Source: Ilyonectria destructans (Eukaryota > Ascomycota > Sordariomycetes > Hypocreales > Nectriaceae). From it: a stretch of 64,000 nucleotides of DNA. The stretch covers positions 1,550,001 to 1,614,000 of the forward strand of contig JAHEWK010000004.1 in NCBI GenBank assembly GCA_020740775.1, read 5' to 3'. Below are positions 20,212 to 30,583 of this stretch, in pieces (position 1 is the first letter of the stretch; each line of letters begins with the position of its first letter). The notes below the pieces were generated by a model. That model was given only the letters and a program-made list of their open reading frames with translations, was not told the origin of the DNA and made no database searches. The position numbers and the translations under genes were made by a program.

Positions 20212-21644
20212 TCACGGCCGCTGTAATGCTATTTGAACGGGCCATTCAAGCCAGCCCAACACATCTTGGCTAAGCATTCCTCGTATTGTGCCGAGTAGAT
20301 GTTTCGACCAGCCGTCAATGAACCAACACTTCTTAAGGGTTTGCAACAGAGGAACGTAATAGGCCAATATCAGTAGTGCCTGTGGCTCTTTCCGCTGAAG
20401 ACAGGCGACAAAGAGGTCATGCATACGATATAGCCACCCAAACACGAACTTATTGTGTGCGGCGCCACCGGGCATGCCACTTTTGCCGCCGTAGTTGGCT
20501 TCGTAAATTTCAGTCAATGACGAGAGAGCTCGCACATAGATGATTGTATCAGGCGTGTCGTAGGATTCTATCCACTTTTGTAGCTTTTCGACTGGCTCAG
20601 CCCATTCAACGTGAGGAAATCCCCCGATAAGATACATGGGTCGGTGATCTTCGTCTTGGTCCGGTGAGCCTCCAAGGGGCTCCATAAGACCAGTGAAGAG
20701 AGTGGCCGGCTCGACTGTCTGTCGGATCAATCGCACCCCGTGGATCAAAGGCAGCCAACGCTGTGGTGCGCTGTCGTCCACGTTGCAGACGAGAAGATCG
20801 GTGGCGCCTGTCGGGCCTGCAGCAAAGGCACAGTAGCATACGAGCACTGCGGAGACATAGAGTGCACCACAATTGGTTTCATCAAGGCTTGGTAACGTTT
20901 TGTTCAGCTCGGCCAAGCCAGTTTCTGAGTGGTGTCGAGCAAGGGCGAGATACTGGGCATGTCGATCATTGTTTCCAGTTTCTGAAAAGGCCAAATGATA
21001 TCCAGCCAACGCATAAGAAAGGTGAAGCACGAAATGATAGGAAAGACCAATCTGGGGGACATTTCGTTCCCAGAACCGACCAATGCTGGACTCTGCCTCC
21101 TCGGAATCGTGAAGGCTAGAGGCCGTGTGAGTAACAAAATAGAGAAGCAGCTCAGCGTCAGCAACATTGAAGGAGCAGACTATTGGCTCCGAGACGGTTG
21201 AAGTTGATGCCGGCGTGGTGACGTTCGAGACCGGCGATGATCCGGTTCTCTCCGTGGGCTGCGGAAGCGGCTTCGCTAGAGCTGCCCAATCCTTGCGTGG
21301 TCGACCCGGACCCCGGCGCGGGGCAGTAGACTGCTCTCCTGCTTGATTGGCACCAACGTCTCCAGCTGATCCCTTCGGCGCCGGGTCCTCGTTGGACGGA
21401 GGCAGTGGCGCAAAATCGCAGGGAATGCCGAAGCGGATGCAGTTCGAGCAGGCAGGCTTCACCTCGTCACACTGGAGGAGTTAGCGACGGCGCAAAGACG
21501 CGCGAAACAGCTAGGGGAAGCTACCTTGACTTTCCTCCTCTTGCAGTTGAAGCAGCCGTTTCTAGACTTGCGATGCGGTCTCCTGGCCAGCTTTGAGACC
21601 CTTCCGGGAACCGGGCTCTCTGGTGGGTGCTGCGGCGGCGTCAT
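20212..21644 (-). CDS. Zn2Cys6 transcription factor (UPC2-like fungal regulator)
   Basis: Two exons (21644..21525, 21471..20212) encode 459 aa. The zinc cluster has exact spacing: C31-x2-C34-x6-C41-x6-C48-x2-C51-x6-C58, preceded by the basic stretch RRPHRKSRNG. A 53-bp intron falls between K40 and C41, inside the zinc cluster. Residues near 80-95 (RRGPGRPRKDW) contain a GRP core typical of AT-hooks. The rest is a helical fungal regulatory domain starting at FNVADAELLLYFVTHTASSL, an arrangement like the sterol-uptake-control (UPC2) group of C6 proteins. Target genes are unknown. It is divergent from the steryl-glucosidase gene across 1.9 kb. Confidence 0.9.
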
Positions 21645-23535
21645 CCTCCTGGACCCCGACGAGTGCGCGGATGCCGGCCGATGTCCGATGATATCAAGGC
21701 CGGCTGGACTGCAGTAGATTGTTGCTACCCAAGCCGCTGTCGACCACCTGATGATCTGTTTTGAGACCGTTGGAGCTTCCGAGGATCCGGGAGACGTCTA
21801 CGGCTTCACCGGGCGGAAGCGCCGGAGGGATTCACCTCTGCGGCCCCACACGGGCTGAGACCTCAGACAGCCAATTTCCAGCTCCTACGGCGCCGCGAGA
21901 GTCCCAAAAAGTGCAGATGGCGACCAGAAGATGGCGAACGCTTTGGGGAAGTTGCAGGGGATTCTCAGCTGCCTGTCTGTTAGTCCAGTCACGGCACACG
22001 ACAGTAACGCCTCGGATATGAGAGACGTGGGTGTGGAGCCAGGGTTCGGGATGTGGGAGGAGATTGCGAAGAGTAGAGTTGGAAGCAGCCGCCAACCGAC
22101 CTATGGGATGCAATAATGGCTGCGTCGGCGCTCGAAGCAGCTCTCCATGTACGCAGTACACGCAGGCCGAGATATTTTTGTGGAGGGTGTCGGAGACTTG
22201 TTTGAAGGAGGAAAGGTTGAGGTTGGAAAGTACTAGGTAAGCGGAGGTTACGGGCCATCCATGGGGTTTTCGCATATGGGGTGCGAAAACTATGGCCAAT
22301 TTTCGCCAAGACGACGCGAAAACAGACTCCTTAATTAATGCCGCTTTTAAAGATGCCGTTCCCGCCTTGCCTCGGGGCATGGCAACTAGATGACCTTTTC
22401 TCCGGGAGAAAAACCTCTGGCCACGTTCTCCCCCTCTCCGTTGCGAAATCTCACCAAAGGCCCCCAACGAGGAAGATCTCACTCGATGCGATGGACTCGT
22501 TGCTCATCCGTTCTTACGTGAGGTTAGCTTTGAGATAAGCAGAGCGGCGAGGACACTAACCCTGAACTGGAAGAGCACTACGAATACACCGAGCGGCGGA
22601 CATTTGTGAAAACGGCCGCCAAGAGCCAACGATTCCATGGAGCTGACGACGCGTTGGGCCAGTGCGTCCCCCGCCATCATGCTGAGAAACAATGAGCTAT
22701 ATATGGTACTCTGTGGTATCAAGCCGCAGGCCTGCCTTGCTTTGGGTTTCGAAGTCAAAATGCTGACTCCAACGGAGGGATTTGCTTGATGGTTCGCGTC
22801 CTCGGGGTCTCGGGTCCCGGGATGAACCAGCTTCGTATTCTCGAGTCCGAGAGTCCGGTGTGGAGTACCGGTGGTGTGTATTCGTACCACTCGAATTCTT
22901 CGCCAGATTCAGCTTGGATGGCCGAAATACACCCGGTCTTCTCCTCTCGATTAAGGCATTGAGGACAACGACGCGCACGCTTTCTACAGCGACAACTAAT
23001 AAGAGCGTGGCTTCTCTGTCACGAGAGATATTCCCTAATGAAGATGACGTCCGCTTGCCGCCCTCAGCCGCGCTCGCCATGCACCCATGACGCTGCTCGC
23101 CATGATCGGAATTACGGACCGCAGTCGGCTGATGTTCGGCTGGACAATACACGGTGTCCACGAGGCGGGGGAACCTGCAGGCCGGGTTGTCACTTATTGC
23201 CATCCAGACGGTCTCTATGGATGAAATAGGCCTTGGGCGGATTCGCGGCGCAGAGAGTTAAGCCGATGCGCTGCCACATGCTTCTTTTAAAGATCGAGGG
23301 ATCTAGTAATTAAACCATCCTCCTTCTGCGTTGACAAGATATGTCTTTGGATGACTAACGCCCTAGCCCGTTGGCTCCGCTGTTTAGTTACCGCTTAAAG
23401 AAGCCCTGAACGTCATCGGCCGCCACGACCCCAGCTGATCTGGCCTGGCCCCAATTTCCCCCCTTCACGGCTTCACCTCTATTTCGAGCGCCTCCCACTC
23501 TCGTTCAATATAGACGGACGGAATCAGGGAAAGCC
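21645..23535. promoter_or_regulatory. 1.9-kb divergent region between the C6 regulator and steryl-glucosidase
   Basis: Several frames of 100-216 codons occur on both strands (longest 21832-22482, minus) but none shows a recognisable domain or conserved composition. The region must hold both promoters. A C/T-rich segment (CCCAATTTCCCCCC near 23450) precedes the glucosidase start. Confidence 0.45.
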
Positions 23536-25839
23536 ATGTCTTCCTTTCGCCTGATTATCGAGGACGGCCAGTTCCGCGATGGCCATGGCCGCCAGGTCGT
23601 CCTCCGGGGCATCAACATCGCCGCCGATGCCAAGCTCCCCAGCGAGCCCGACCAGCCGTCGTATGTCGGCACTGACTTCTTCGACGGCGACAATGTCAGC
23701 TTCCACCAGCGCCCGTTCCCCAAGGAAGATGCGCGCATGCACTTTGCGCGCATCAAACGATTTGGCTTCAACACGATCCGTTACATCTTTACCTGGGAGG
23801 CTATCGAGGCGGCCGGCCCCGGCAAGTACGACGAAGAGTTCATCCAACACACGATCGACATTCTGCGAATAGCCAAAGAGTTTGGCTTCTATATATTCAT
23901 GGATCCGCATCAAGATGTCTGGTCCCGTTTCACTGGAGGCTCCGGAGCTCCGTTGTGGACCATCTACGCCTGTGGTCTCAACCCTCAGAGCTTTGCCGCC
24001 ACCCAGGCGGCCATCGTTCAGAACACATATCCCAACCCCGACGAGTTCCCCAAGATGATCTGGTCGACCAACTACTACCGACTCGCGGCCGGCACCATCT
24101 TCACCATGTACTTTGGCGGAAAGGACTTTGCGCCAAAGTGTATCATCGACGGACTCAACATTCAGGATTACCTGCAGGGCCATTTCATGGCGGCTTGCGG
24201 CTATCTTGGCAAGCGAATACACGAGGCAGGCGATCTCGAAAATGACGTCGTTATCGGTTGGGAGAGCATGAACGAGCCAAATCGAGGAATGATTGGCTAT
24301 GCGGACCTCAAGGTGATCCCCAAAGAGCACCCTTTGAAGAAGGGAACATGCCCCACCATGTGGCAGACTTTCTTGACCGGCATGGGACGGGCTTGCGAAG
24401 TTGATACATGGGAGATGGGTGGGCTGGGTCCCTATAAGAGTGGGACTCAACTCGTCGATCCTCACGGTGAGATTGCTTGGTTACCAGTCGATTACGATGA
24501 CTCAAGGTACGGATGGAAGCGCGACCCTGGCTGGAAGCTTGGAGAGTGCGTCTGGGCTCAACATGGTGTCTGGGACCCCGAGACGGATACCCTCCTCCGA
24601 AAGGATTATTTTGCCAAGAACCCAACGACTGGCAAGACCATTGACTACCCAGAATTCACCAACACCTACTTTATGGATGCGTGGCGCAAATATGTTCAAA
24701 TTTGCCGAGCGTCTCACAAGGACTGCATCATGTTGATGCAGTTTCCCACCCTGGAACTGCCGCCCCAAATTAAGGGGACTGAAGATGACGACCCGAATAT
24801 GGCGTTTACTCCTCACTACTATGATGGTATCACCCTGATGACGAAGCACTGGAACAGCACCTGGAATGTGGACGTCGTCGGTGTGCTACGTGGAAAATAT
24901 CTCCACCCCGCGCTGGCTATTCGAATTGGCGAGACGGCGATCCGAAACTGTTTGAGAGACCAGCTCAAGACCCTGCGACAGGAGGGCCTCGACCGAATAG
25001 GAAACCACCCCTGCGTGTTGACCGAATTTGGAATCCCATATGACATGGATGAAAAGAAGGCTTACAAGACGGGCGACTACACGAGCCAGTCTGCCGCGCT
25101 GGATGCAAACTATTTTGCCTTTGAGGGATCCGGAATGGACGGAGCATGCTTGTGGGTGTATGCTGCCAGAAATGACCACGCACGTGGAGATCAATGGAAC
25201 GGCGAAGATCTTTCAATCGTCTCACTGGACGACAAGCTACTACCCGAGTCACCCGTTCCGGATTTCTCCCAATCCACCACGAATCTTGCCAAGACGTCTT
25301 CAACTACTGCAAGAGACGTGACAGATGACAGAAGCATCACGCCAAATAACCTGAAGAAAACGCTCGAAGCCCCTTCCATTAGCTCTGAACCGTCGGCGAA
25401 AGACCCGGAGCTGACCAACGCGCCGGGATATCGTGCTGCTGAGGCATACGTCCGACCGACTCCCACCGTCGTTTATGGCAATCTCATATCGTCTGGCTTC
25501 AACCTCAAACAGTGTACATTTGAACTAAAACTGTCCGCGCCCAAGGCGGCGCCAGACGAGACACCTACGATCGTATTCCTCCCCGAGTTCCACTTCCCCA
25601 AGGACCAATGCGAGGTGGTGGTGTCCTCGGGCAAGTGGGAGCTTAGCACAGACGACGATGAGGGGACGACAGTCCAGAGGCTCAAGTGGTGGCATTTGGA
25701 AGGCGAGCAGACGGCTAAGATCTCTGGCCTCGTGCGAAAGTACAATGGCCCCGAGGGATCGGCGGAAGACGCTGGATACCTGGAACAGTGCCAGCAGGGA
25801 TATGGATTCAATTTCGGAAGCAACTGCAGCGTTATGTAA
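23536..25839 (+). CDS. GH5 steryl-beta-glucosidase (ergosteryl-beta-glucosidase type)
   Basis: Single exon, 767 aa. The protein matches the fungal GH5 group of EGCrP2/Egh1/Sgl1 enzymes, which hydrolyse ergosteryl-beta-glucoside to ergosterol and glucose and act at the vacuole and in sterylglucoside turnover. It begins with the typical LIIEDGQFRDGHGRQVVLRG and INIAADAKLP. The acid/base Glu is E247 in WESMNEPNRG and the nucleophile is E497 in VLTEFGIPYD. Other conserved blocks are FNTIRYIFTWEAIE, FYIFMDPHQDVWSRFTGGSG, AFTPHYYDGITLMTKHWN and GACLWVYAARNDHARGDQWN. A Ser/Thr-rich linker at about residues 580-640 separates the barrel from a C-terminal beta-rich domain (VYGNLISSGFNLKQCTFELK). There is no signal peptide, consistent with an intracellular enzyme. 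Confidence 0.93.
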   Translation: MSSFRLIIEDGQFRDGHGRQVVLRGINIAADAKLPSEPDQPSYVGTDFFDGDNVSFHQRPFPKEDARMHFARIKRFGFNTIRYIFTWEAIEAAGPGKYDEEFIQHTIDILRIAKEFGFYIFMDPHQDVWSRFTGGSGAPLWTIYACGLNPQSFAATQAAIVQNTYPNPDEFPKMIWSTNYYRLAAGTIFTMYFGGKDFAPKCIIDGLNIQDYLQGHFMAACGYLGKRIHEAGDLENDVVIGWESMNEPNRGMIGYADLKVIPKEHPLKKGTCPTMWQTFLTGMGRACEVDTWEMGGLGPYKSGTQLVDPHGEIAWLPVDYDDSRYGWKRDPGWKLGECVWAQHGVWDPETDTLLRKDYFAKNPTTGKTIDYPEFTNTYFMDAWRKYVQICRASHKDCIMLMQFPTLELPPQIKGTEDDDPNMAFTPHYYDGITLMTKHWNSTWNVDVVGVLRGKYLHPALAIRIGETAIRNCLRDQLKTLRQEGLDRIGNHPCVLTEFGIPYDMDEKKAYKTGDYTSQSAALDANYFAFEGSGMDGACLWVYAARNDHARGDQWNGEDLSIVSLDDKLLPESPVPDFSQSTTNLAKTSSTTARDVTDDRSITPNNLKKTLEAPSISSEPSAKDPELTNAPGYRAAEAYVRPTPTVVYGNLISSGFNLKQCTFELKLSAPKAAPDETPTIVFLPEFHFPKDQCEVVVSSGKWELSTDDDEGTTVQRLKWWHLEGEQTAKISGLVRKYNGPEGSAEDAGYLEQCQQGYGFNFGSNCSVM

Positions 25840-26121
25840 TGGCTATTTTGGGAGGCCTACGGCTTGCGGTGTTGTTTAGATTCATCGATAGGGTCATCAT
25901 CTCGCATGTAGATCCGTAACTGGAGTTGGGGGCTGTCTTACATTGTGCTTATCCCGGAATACGAAATGGGCTTTGTGCACTCCGTCTACATAGCTTTGAT
26001 ACACAGGCGTGTCGTTTCTGACTGTGCCGCTTCCTGTGCTTGGCGTTTTGAACATATTTATATAAAGAATGATTCTTCCAATGCTCACGGCCGCATGTCT
26101 CGTCTTGATATCAGCCTGCCC

Positions 26122-26143
26122 ACGTTACGTTACGTTACGTTAC
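26122..26143. repeat. (ACGTT)4 microsatellite
   Basis: Four perfect copies of ACGTT followed by AC, upstream of the MAPKKK leader. Confidence 0.9.
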
Positions 26144-26494
26144 TTGCTTGTTCTGGGCCTTCCAGTCTAACTCTTGCTGGTGGCGTCGTTTGGATGGCGC
26201 TTCGTCTTAGTGCCGCGCTACTCGATCAACGTACATGTTCTCGGTACGACGGAGGCGTTGACCCCAGACACTCACTCTCAGCCAGCCTCGGTCTGTCGCG
26301 CCTGTGAGGAGAACACCCAATGTTTCGGCCGCGCCGAGTCGAATTCAACCTCATCTCTTCCCCGCTCCGCTTACTATCAGGCTCTCTCGACGTGTTCCTG
26401 GCCGTGTCTTGTGTGTGTGTCTGAGTCCTTCCCCCTTGCAGTGCGACGTTGCTAGAGAGGAATACGGTTCAGCTGTGATTGCTCTCTCGTATTA

Positions 26495-26527
26495 CTTGCA
26501 CGGCTTGCACGGCTTGCACGGCTTGCC
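26495..26527. repeat. (CTTGCACGG)n, 9-bp tandem repeat
   Basis: Three full copies and a partial one, perfect, inside the ATG-free leader. Confidence 0.9.
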
Positions 26528-26740
26528 AAGTCGAGAGCCGTCCGTCGACGGGACGACCGGGGTGCGCCATCCGGCCAAAGCTCTCTCTGTACGGCCCGAG
26601 ACAGGGCGCGCTTCAAAGGGACCTGACTGAACGACGGCTGCCGGCTGGACCAAGTGACAGCCAACGGCAAACGCAGCAAAGGGAAAGCAAGCAAGCAAGC
26701 AGGCCAAGTGGTGGTGCTGCACGTATCACGCACACACTCG

Positions 26741-26766
26741 CTCGCACGCACGCACGCACGCACGCA
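26741..26766. repeat. (CGCA)n microsatellite
   Basis: About six copies of CGCA within the ATG-free leader, with an AAGC tetranucleotide run at 26685-26702 just upstream. Confidence 0.85.
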
Positions 26767-27215
26767 AAGACGCATACGGAGTCGCAGACGCATCTCCCAG
26801 GCGACAGTCACAGAGCCCCGATTCGCTAAAGCCGGCCCTTGTCGCGACTACGGCTGCACACTGCACACCATCTCACACCATCCGACACCATCTCAGGTGG
26901 TGCTAAGCGCCAGACGCAGGGAGAAGAAACGCCTGCGTCGACTTCCGCCAGTGCGCTGTGCGGTTAGTGGCCCAGGGGGACCTGAACCAACGCCCAACGC
27001 CCAACCGACGCTGCTGCCCGCGTCGATAAGCACCCACTGCGCCGAGAGCACCACTGGAACCCTGCAGCAGCGCAACCCTAGCGCCCTGGGTCCCCTGGCG
27101 CCCAGCCCCACTCCCACTGGACCAACTGCCCAACTGCCCTTCCAGCTTTGCCCACTGCCAGTCTGCCATTCCTCGCGCTGGACCCTTGTCGGCCTGACCC
27201 ACGCGACTCCACGCC

Positions 27216-27257
27216 ATGTTACTCCACCGCAGCCCACGCCATGAAGACTGGAACTGA
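27216..27257 (+). promoter_or_regulatory. Upstream ORF overlapping the MAPKKK start codon
   Basis: The first ATG after an ATG-free stretch of about 890 bases is at 27216. It opens a 13-codon frame (MLLHRSPRHEDWN) ending with TGA at 27255-27257, 14 bases beyond the main ATG at 27241 and in another frame. Ribosomes that start here cannot simply reinitiate downstream, so leaky scanning would set kinase output. Both ATGs sit in similar contexts (CGCC before ATG). Functional effect is inference. Confidence 0.5.
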
Positions 27258-30200
27258 TAGCTCACGACAGGCTGCTCGTCCCTCATCAGTTTCGGCGTCT
27301 GCGTCTGCGGTTGCGTCTGCGTCTGGATCGGCTGCTGCCAATTACGCCCTGCCACCAGCTCAGGCTGCTCCGGCACAGGCACCGACTGTCCAGGCCGCCC
27401 AGGACCAGGCCAAGGCTCGCCTCCGGTCCTTCTCGCGACCCCGTCTCCAGGACCTCTTCTCCATCGACAGCCCTGGCCCTGTCTACGAGGCTCCCGCCTT
27501 TGCCTACTCCTCCACAACCTCCCCGGCTCCAGCGCCAACGCCAGCGCCGCCTCTGTCAGCTTCCGCGCCCGCGCCTGCACCATCCCCAACCCCCCGGTCC
27601 GTCCGCTCGCTGTCGTCCACTGTGCCCCTGTCGACGGCCAATACGACGCCCAATACAAACGCCAATACTAACGCCGCGTCTGCTCACTTCCTCCCCGTCC
27701 TTTCGTCAGCCTTGAACTCCCGTCCGAGGGCTTCCACCGCCAACGCCGCTCTCTCGCTCCCTCCACCGACGCTGACCTCGCCGTCGCGATATCCCAAGAC
27801 GCCCGCCTTCGCCCCCGATCCTGCTCAATCGATCCCTCGAGGCGGGTTGCCTCCCGCGCCGCCCAACATGTTCCCGGCTAGCCAGAGACATGTCTCGGCC
27901 AACGATCCTTCGAGGCCTTTCCAGGTCCCTCCTCCCCCTCCTCCGATGGGCGCGCCGAATTCGAACCAGCAGATGAACAACATGACCAACTTTCCTCCGC
28001 CGCCGCCGCCGCCTCGATATGCCACCCAAGGCACGCAAGCTCCCGGCGCCATGCTTCCCCCACCACCCGGTCCGCCTCCAGGGGCCCTCGGCCAGCATCC
28101 CCAGTGGCATGGCACCTTTGGGCGCATGTATGACGGACGGCCAGGCTTCAATATCCCGCCGCCTCCGCCTGGCCAGCACCAACCGTACAACCCCAAGTTG
28201 CACGCCCAGATCGCTACGGGGCAAACGCTGGCCATCCCTCCCCCGCCCCCGCCGAGTGAGCAGATGAGTGCGACTTATATCCCCCAAGGCGACACATATG
28301 GAGAGGGCGTGGGTATTCCCGCCTTTGGAGTCGAAGATCCAACCCTGACCGCCAGCTCACAGGCGTCGTGGTCGGTGATGACTCCCCAGAGTGGCACCGA
28401 CACCAACACGACTACCCCGATGGACGATCCTAACTCGAGAGACCGGTTCTACCTCAGCAACAGCGCCCAGGCCCGCGGGGTGTCTAATTCGTCTAACGCG
28501 ACGTCCGCCGGCTCGATCCCCCCAGAAGTGTCTGCCCAGTGGCCCCTCGACACCGTCCTGATTTGGCTGGCCAAGAATCAGTTCTCTAAGGACTGGCAGG
28601 AGACGTTCAAGTCGCTGAACCTCCATGGAGCGCAGTTCTTGGAACTTGGCAGCGGGCACGGCGGCCGTGGCAACTTTGGAATGATGCACCAGCAGGTATA
28701 TCCCAAACTCGCCCAAGAATGCACAAACAGCGGGACTGGCTGGGACCAACCGAGAGAGCGGGAGGAGGGAAAGCGCATGCGACGTCTCATCCGAAGCATC
28801 GTGACCGGGCGGACAGCTGAATCTGTAAAGAGCTCGAGCTCACACCAACGAAAAGAGTCGATGAATGGTGGACACGGGAACAACCTACCAAGTGCTGGAA
28901 CTGATCCCATGGACTCGCCCAACGTGAGTGTTCTAGTCAGGGCCTCGCCGTTAGTTGCTAACTGGTGATGCAGACACCTCTTACCGCGCCTACACCTGGA
29001 TTTGACGGTCGACGCTTTTCCCAGACGAGATCGACGACAATGCCCACCTCACTCAATAGTGCCGACTCGAATCACCGCAACTTCCTTAAGCACGTTGACA
29101 CTGATGGGCCCCGACGTCACAGCCCCAACGTGAGTGAGTCGGGCGAGGGTGCTACGTTTCGTAGTGCTGCAGCCCGCTCAGCGAGCCCCAACGGCAGTCC
29201 AGGTCTACCACCAGCCTTGTTTCCTTCGTCCACTACCCCCGTTCTCTCCGCATCTCCCATGAAGACTGGACATCGATCCCGAAGCAGCATGGACTCAGTA
29301 TCCTCAAGTGCCGCCATCTACGGATCCGGCATACCATCCGATGCAGCATTGATGCTGAACCGAGGCATGAATCTTGGTGAAATTGTCCATGGTGGCCGGA
29401 GCCATGACGTACGCTCAAGAGGCTCTCCCCTCGATTCTGGTGAAAAGTCAGCCGGGGCGGAGACTCCTGCATCAGCCAAGGACTCGAAGAGCTTCCTCAG
29501 CTTCCTGTCGCGGAAGAAGAGACAGAAGGATGACGGGGCGTATCCCTCTCCTGAAGAGATGGATGGCTCCCCCACTTCGCCAGCGGACAGTTTGAGACCC
29601 GTCATGGGGTTGGGAGTCAGGAGTGCTAACGGCAGCGACCCGAGTCTGGACCGACCTGGTTCCAGCTTTGGCCCAGATGACAGGAACGGCCACATGAATA
29701 ATCGACCCAAAAGAGTGAACCCCGTGAGGACATATGTCCTCGCTACCATGGATTACTGGAACTTCAGAATGTGCGATATTACGGAGGCCGAGACGGCAGC
29801 CGAGGTTCGCCAGACCGTCTGTCTGCATCTGGGGCTGGGCGATTATGAGAATTCTCTGGTCTACCTGACCGAGGTCGGCATGTTTGACCATGCTGACCCT
29901 CTAGACGACCAGAAGATTCTCACAACCAAGCGAGTAAGGGGTGACTCGTTGGGGAGCCTCAAATTCTTCGTCTCGCCGCCAGGTGTTCCTCCTGTTACCA
30001 GCCTCTCGGTGAATACAAACATCCCTGTGTCCTTGTCTCCTGGCTTCTTAGCCCCGGGTTCCTCTGCCGAAGACCCAAGACACAACCTCCGACAACGGTC
30101 GAGCTCATCGCCGCCGACCTCTAGGTCTAACACGTTGACGGATGACAAGATTGATGACAAGTCACTGCTGCAAGAGGGCAACACGTACCGAGCCGAGATG

Positions 30201-30551
30201 GAGAGAAAGCAGCGCGAGTACCTTGCGAAACGAAAGCAGGTAGCGAAAAGTAGCCCGTCTGATACGGTCGGTCCAGGTATCGTGGGTAGGAACGTTGATT
30301 TTGATCAGCCTCGAGAATCACCCTACGAGGACAAGCGATCGGATCAGCTATTCCCTCAGCGACGACCACCGGCACCACCTAGCGATCCCTCCGCGACCCT
30401 GATTAAGGCTAACTCTTTGAGTAAGAAATCGGGTCACACCTTACGCACATCTAACAGTAGCCTCGACGGGTATCCTACACCCAGACACCCGACCACGTCA
30501 TCGGGAGAGGGTGAAATGACAGAGAGGAACAGGAAGACGAAATTCGGCCCA

Positions 30552-30583
<32 letters not shown>

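Larger units (their letters stand above)
25840..27240. promoter_or_regulatory. Promoter and long leader of the MAPKKK gene
   Basis: The left part (25840-26320) holds the glucosidase 3' end and promoter sequence. From about 26323 to 27215 there is no ATG on the plus strand, far fewer than the roughly 14 expected, which suggests a long scanned 5' UTR. It contains several short tandem repeats: ACGTT x4 at 26122-26143, CTTGCACGG x3.5 at 26495-26527, AAGC at 26685-26702 and CGCA at 26741-26766. Confidence 0.6.

Noticed and set aside
14272..21644. Transporter, MARVEL-like protein and C6 regulator as a metabolic gene cluster
   Set aside because: No biosynthetic core enzyme is present and the genes are separated by long spacers; adjacency alone is not enough.
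21832..22482. 216-codon minus-strand frame upstream of the Zn2Cys6 gene
   Set aside because: No recognisable domain, odd composition, and position in a divergent promoter.
23524..24465. 313-codon minus-strand frame over the steryl-glucosidase
   Set aside because: Antisense shadow of a gene with intact catalytic motifs; no family resemblance of its own.
26741..26766. CGCA repeat as a telomere-like or CRISPR-like array
   Set aside because: It is a plain tetranucleotide microsatellite with no spacers and no TTAGGG units.
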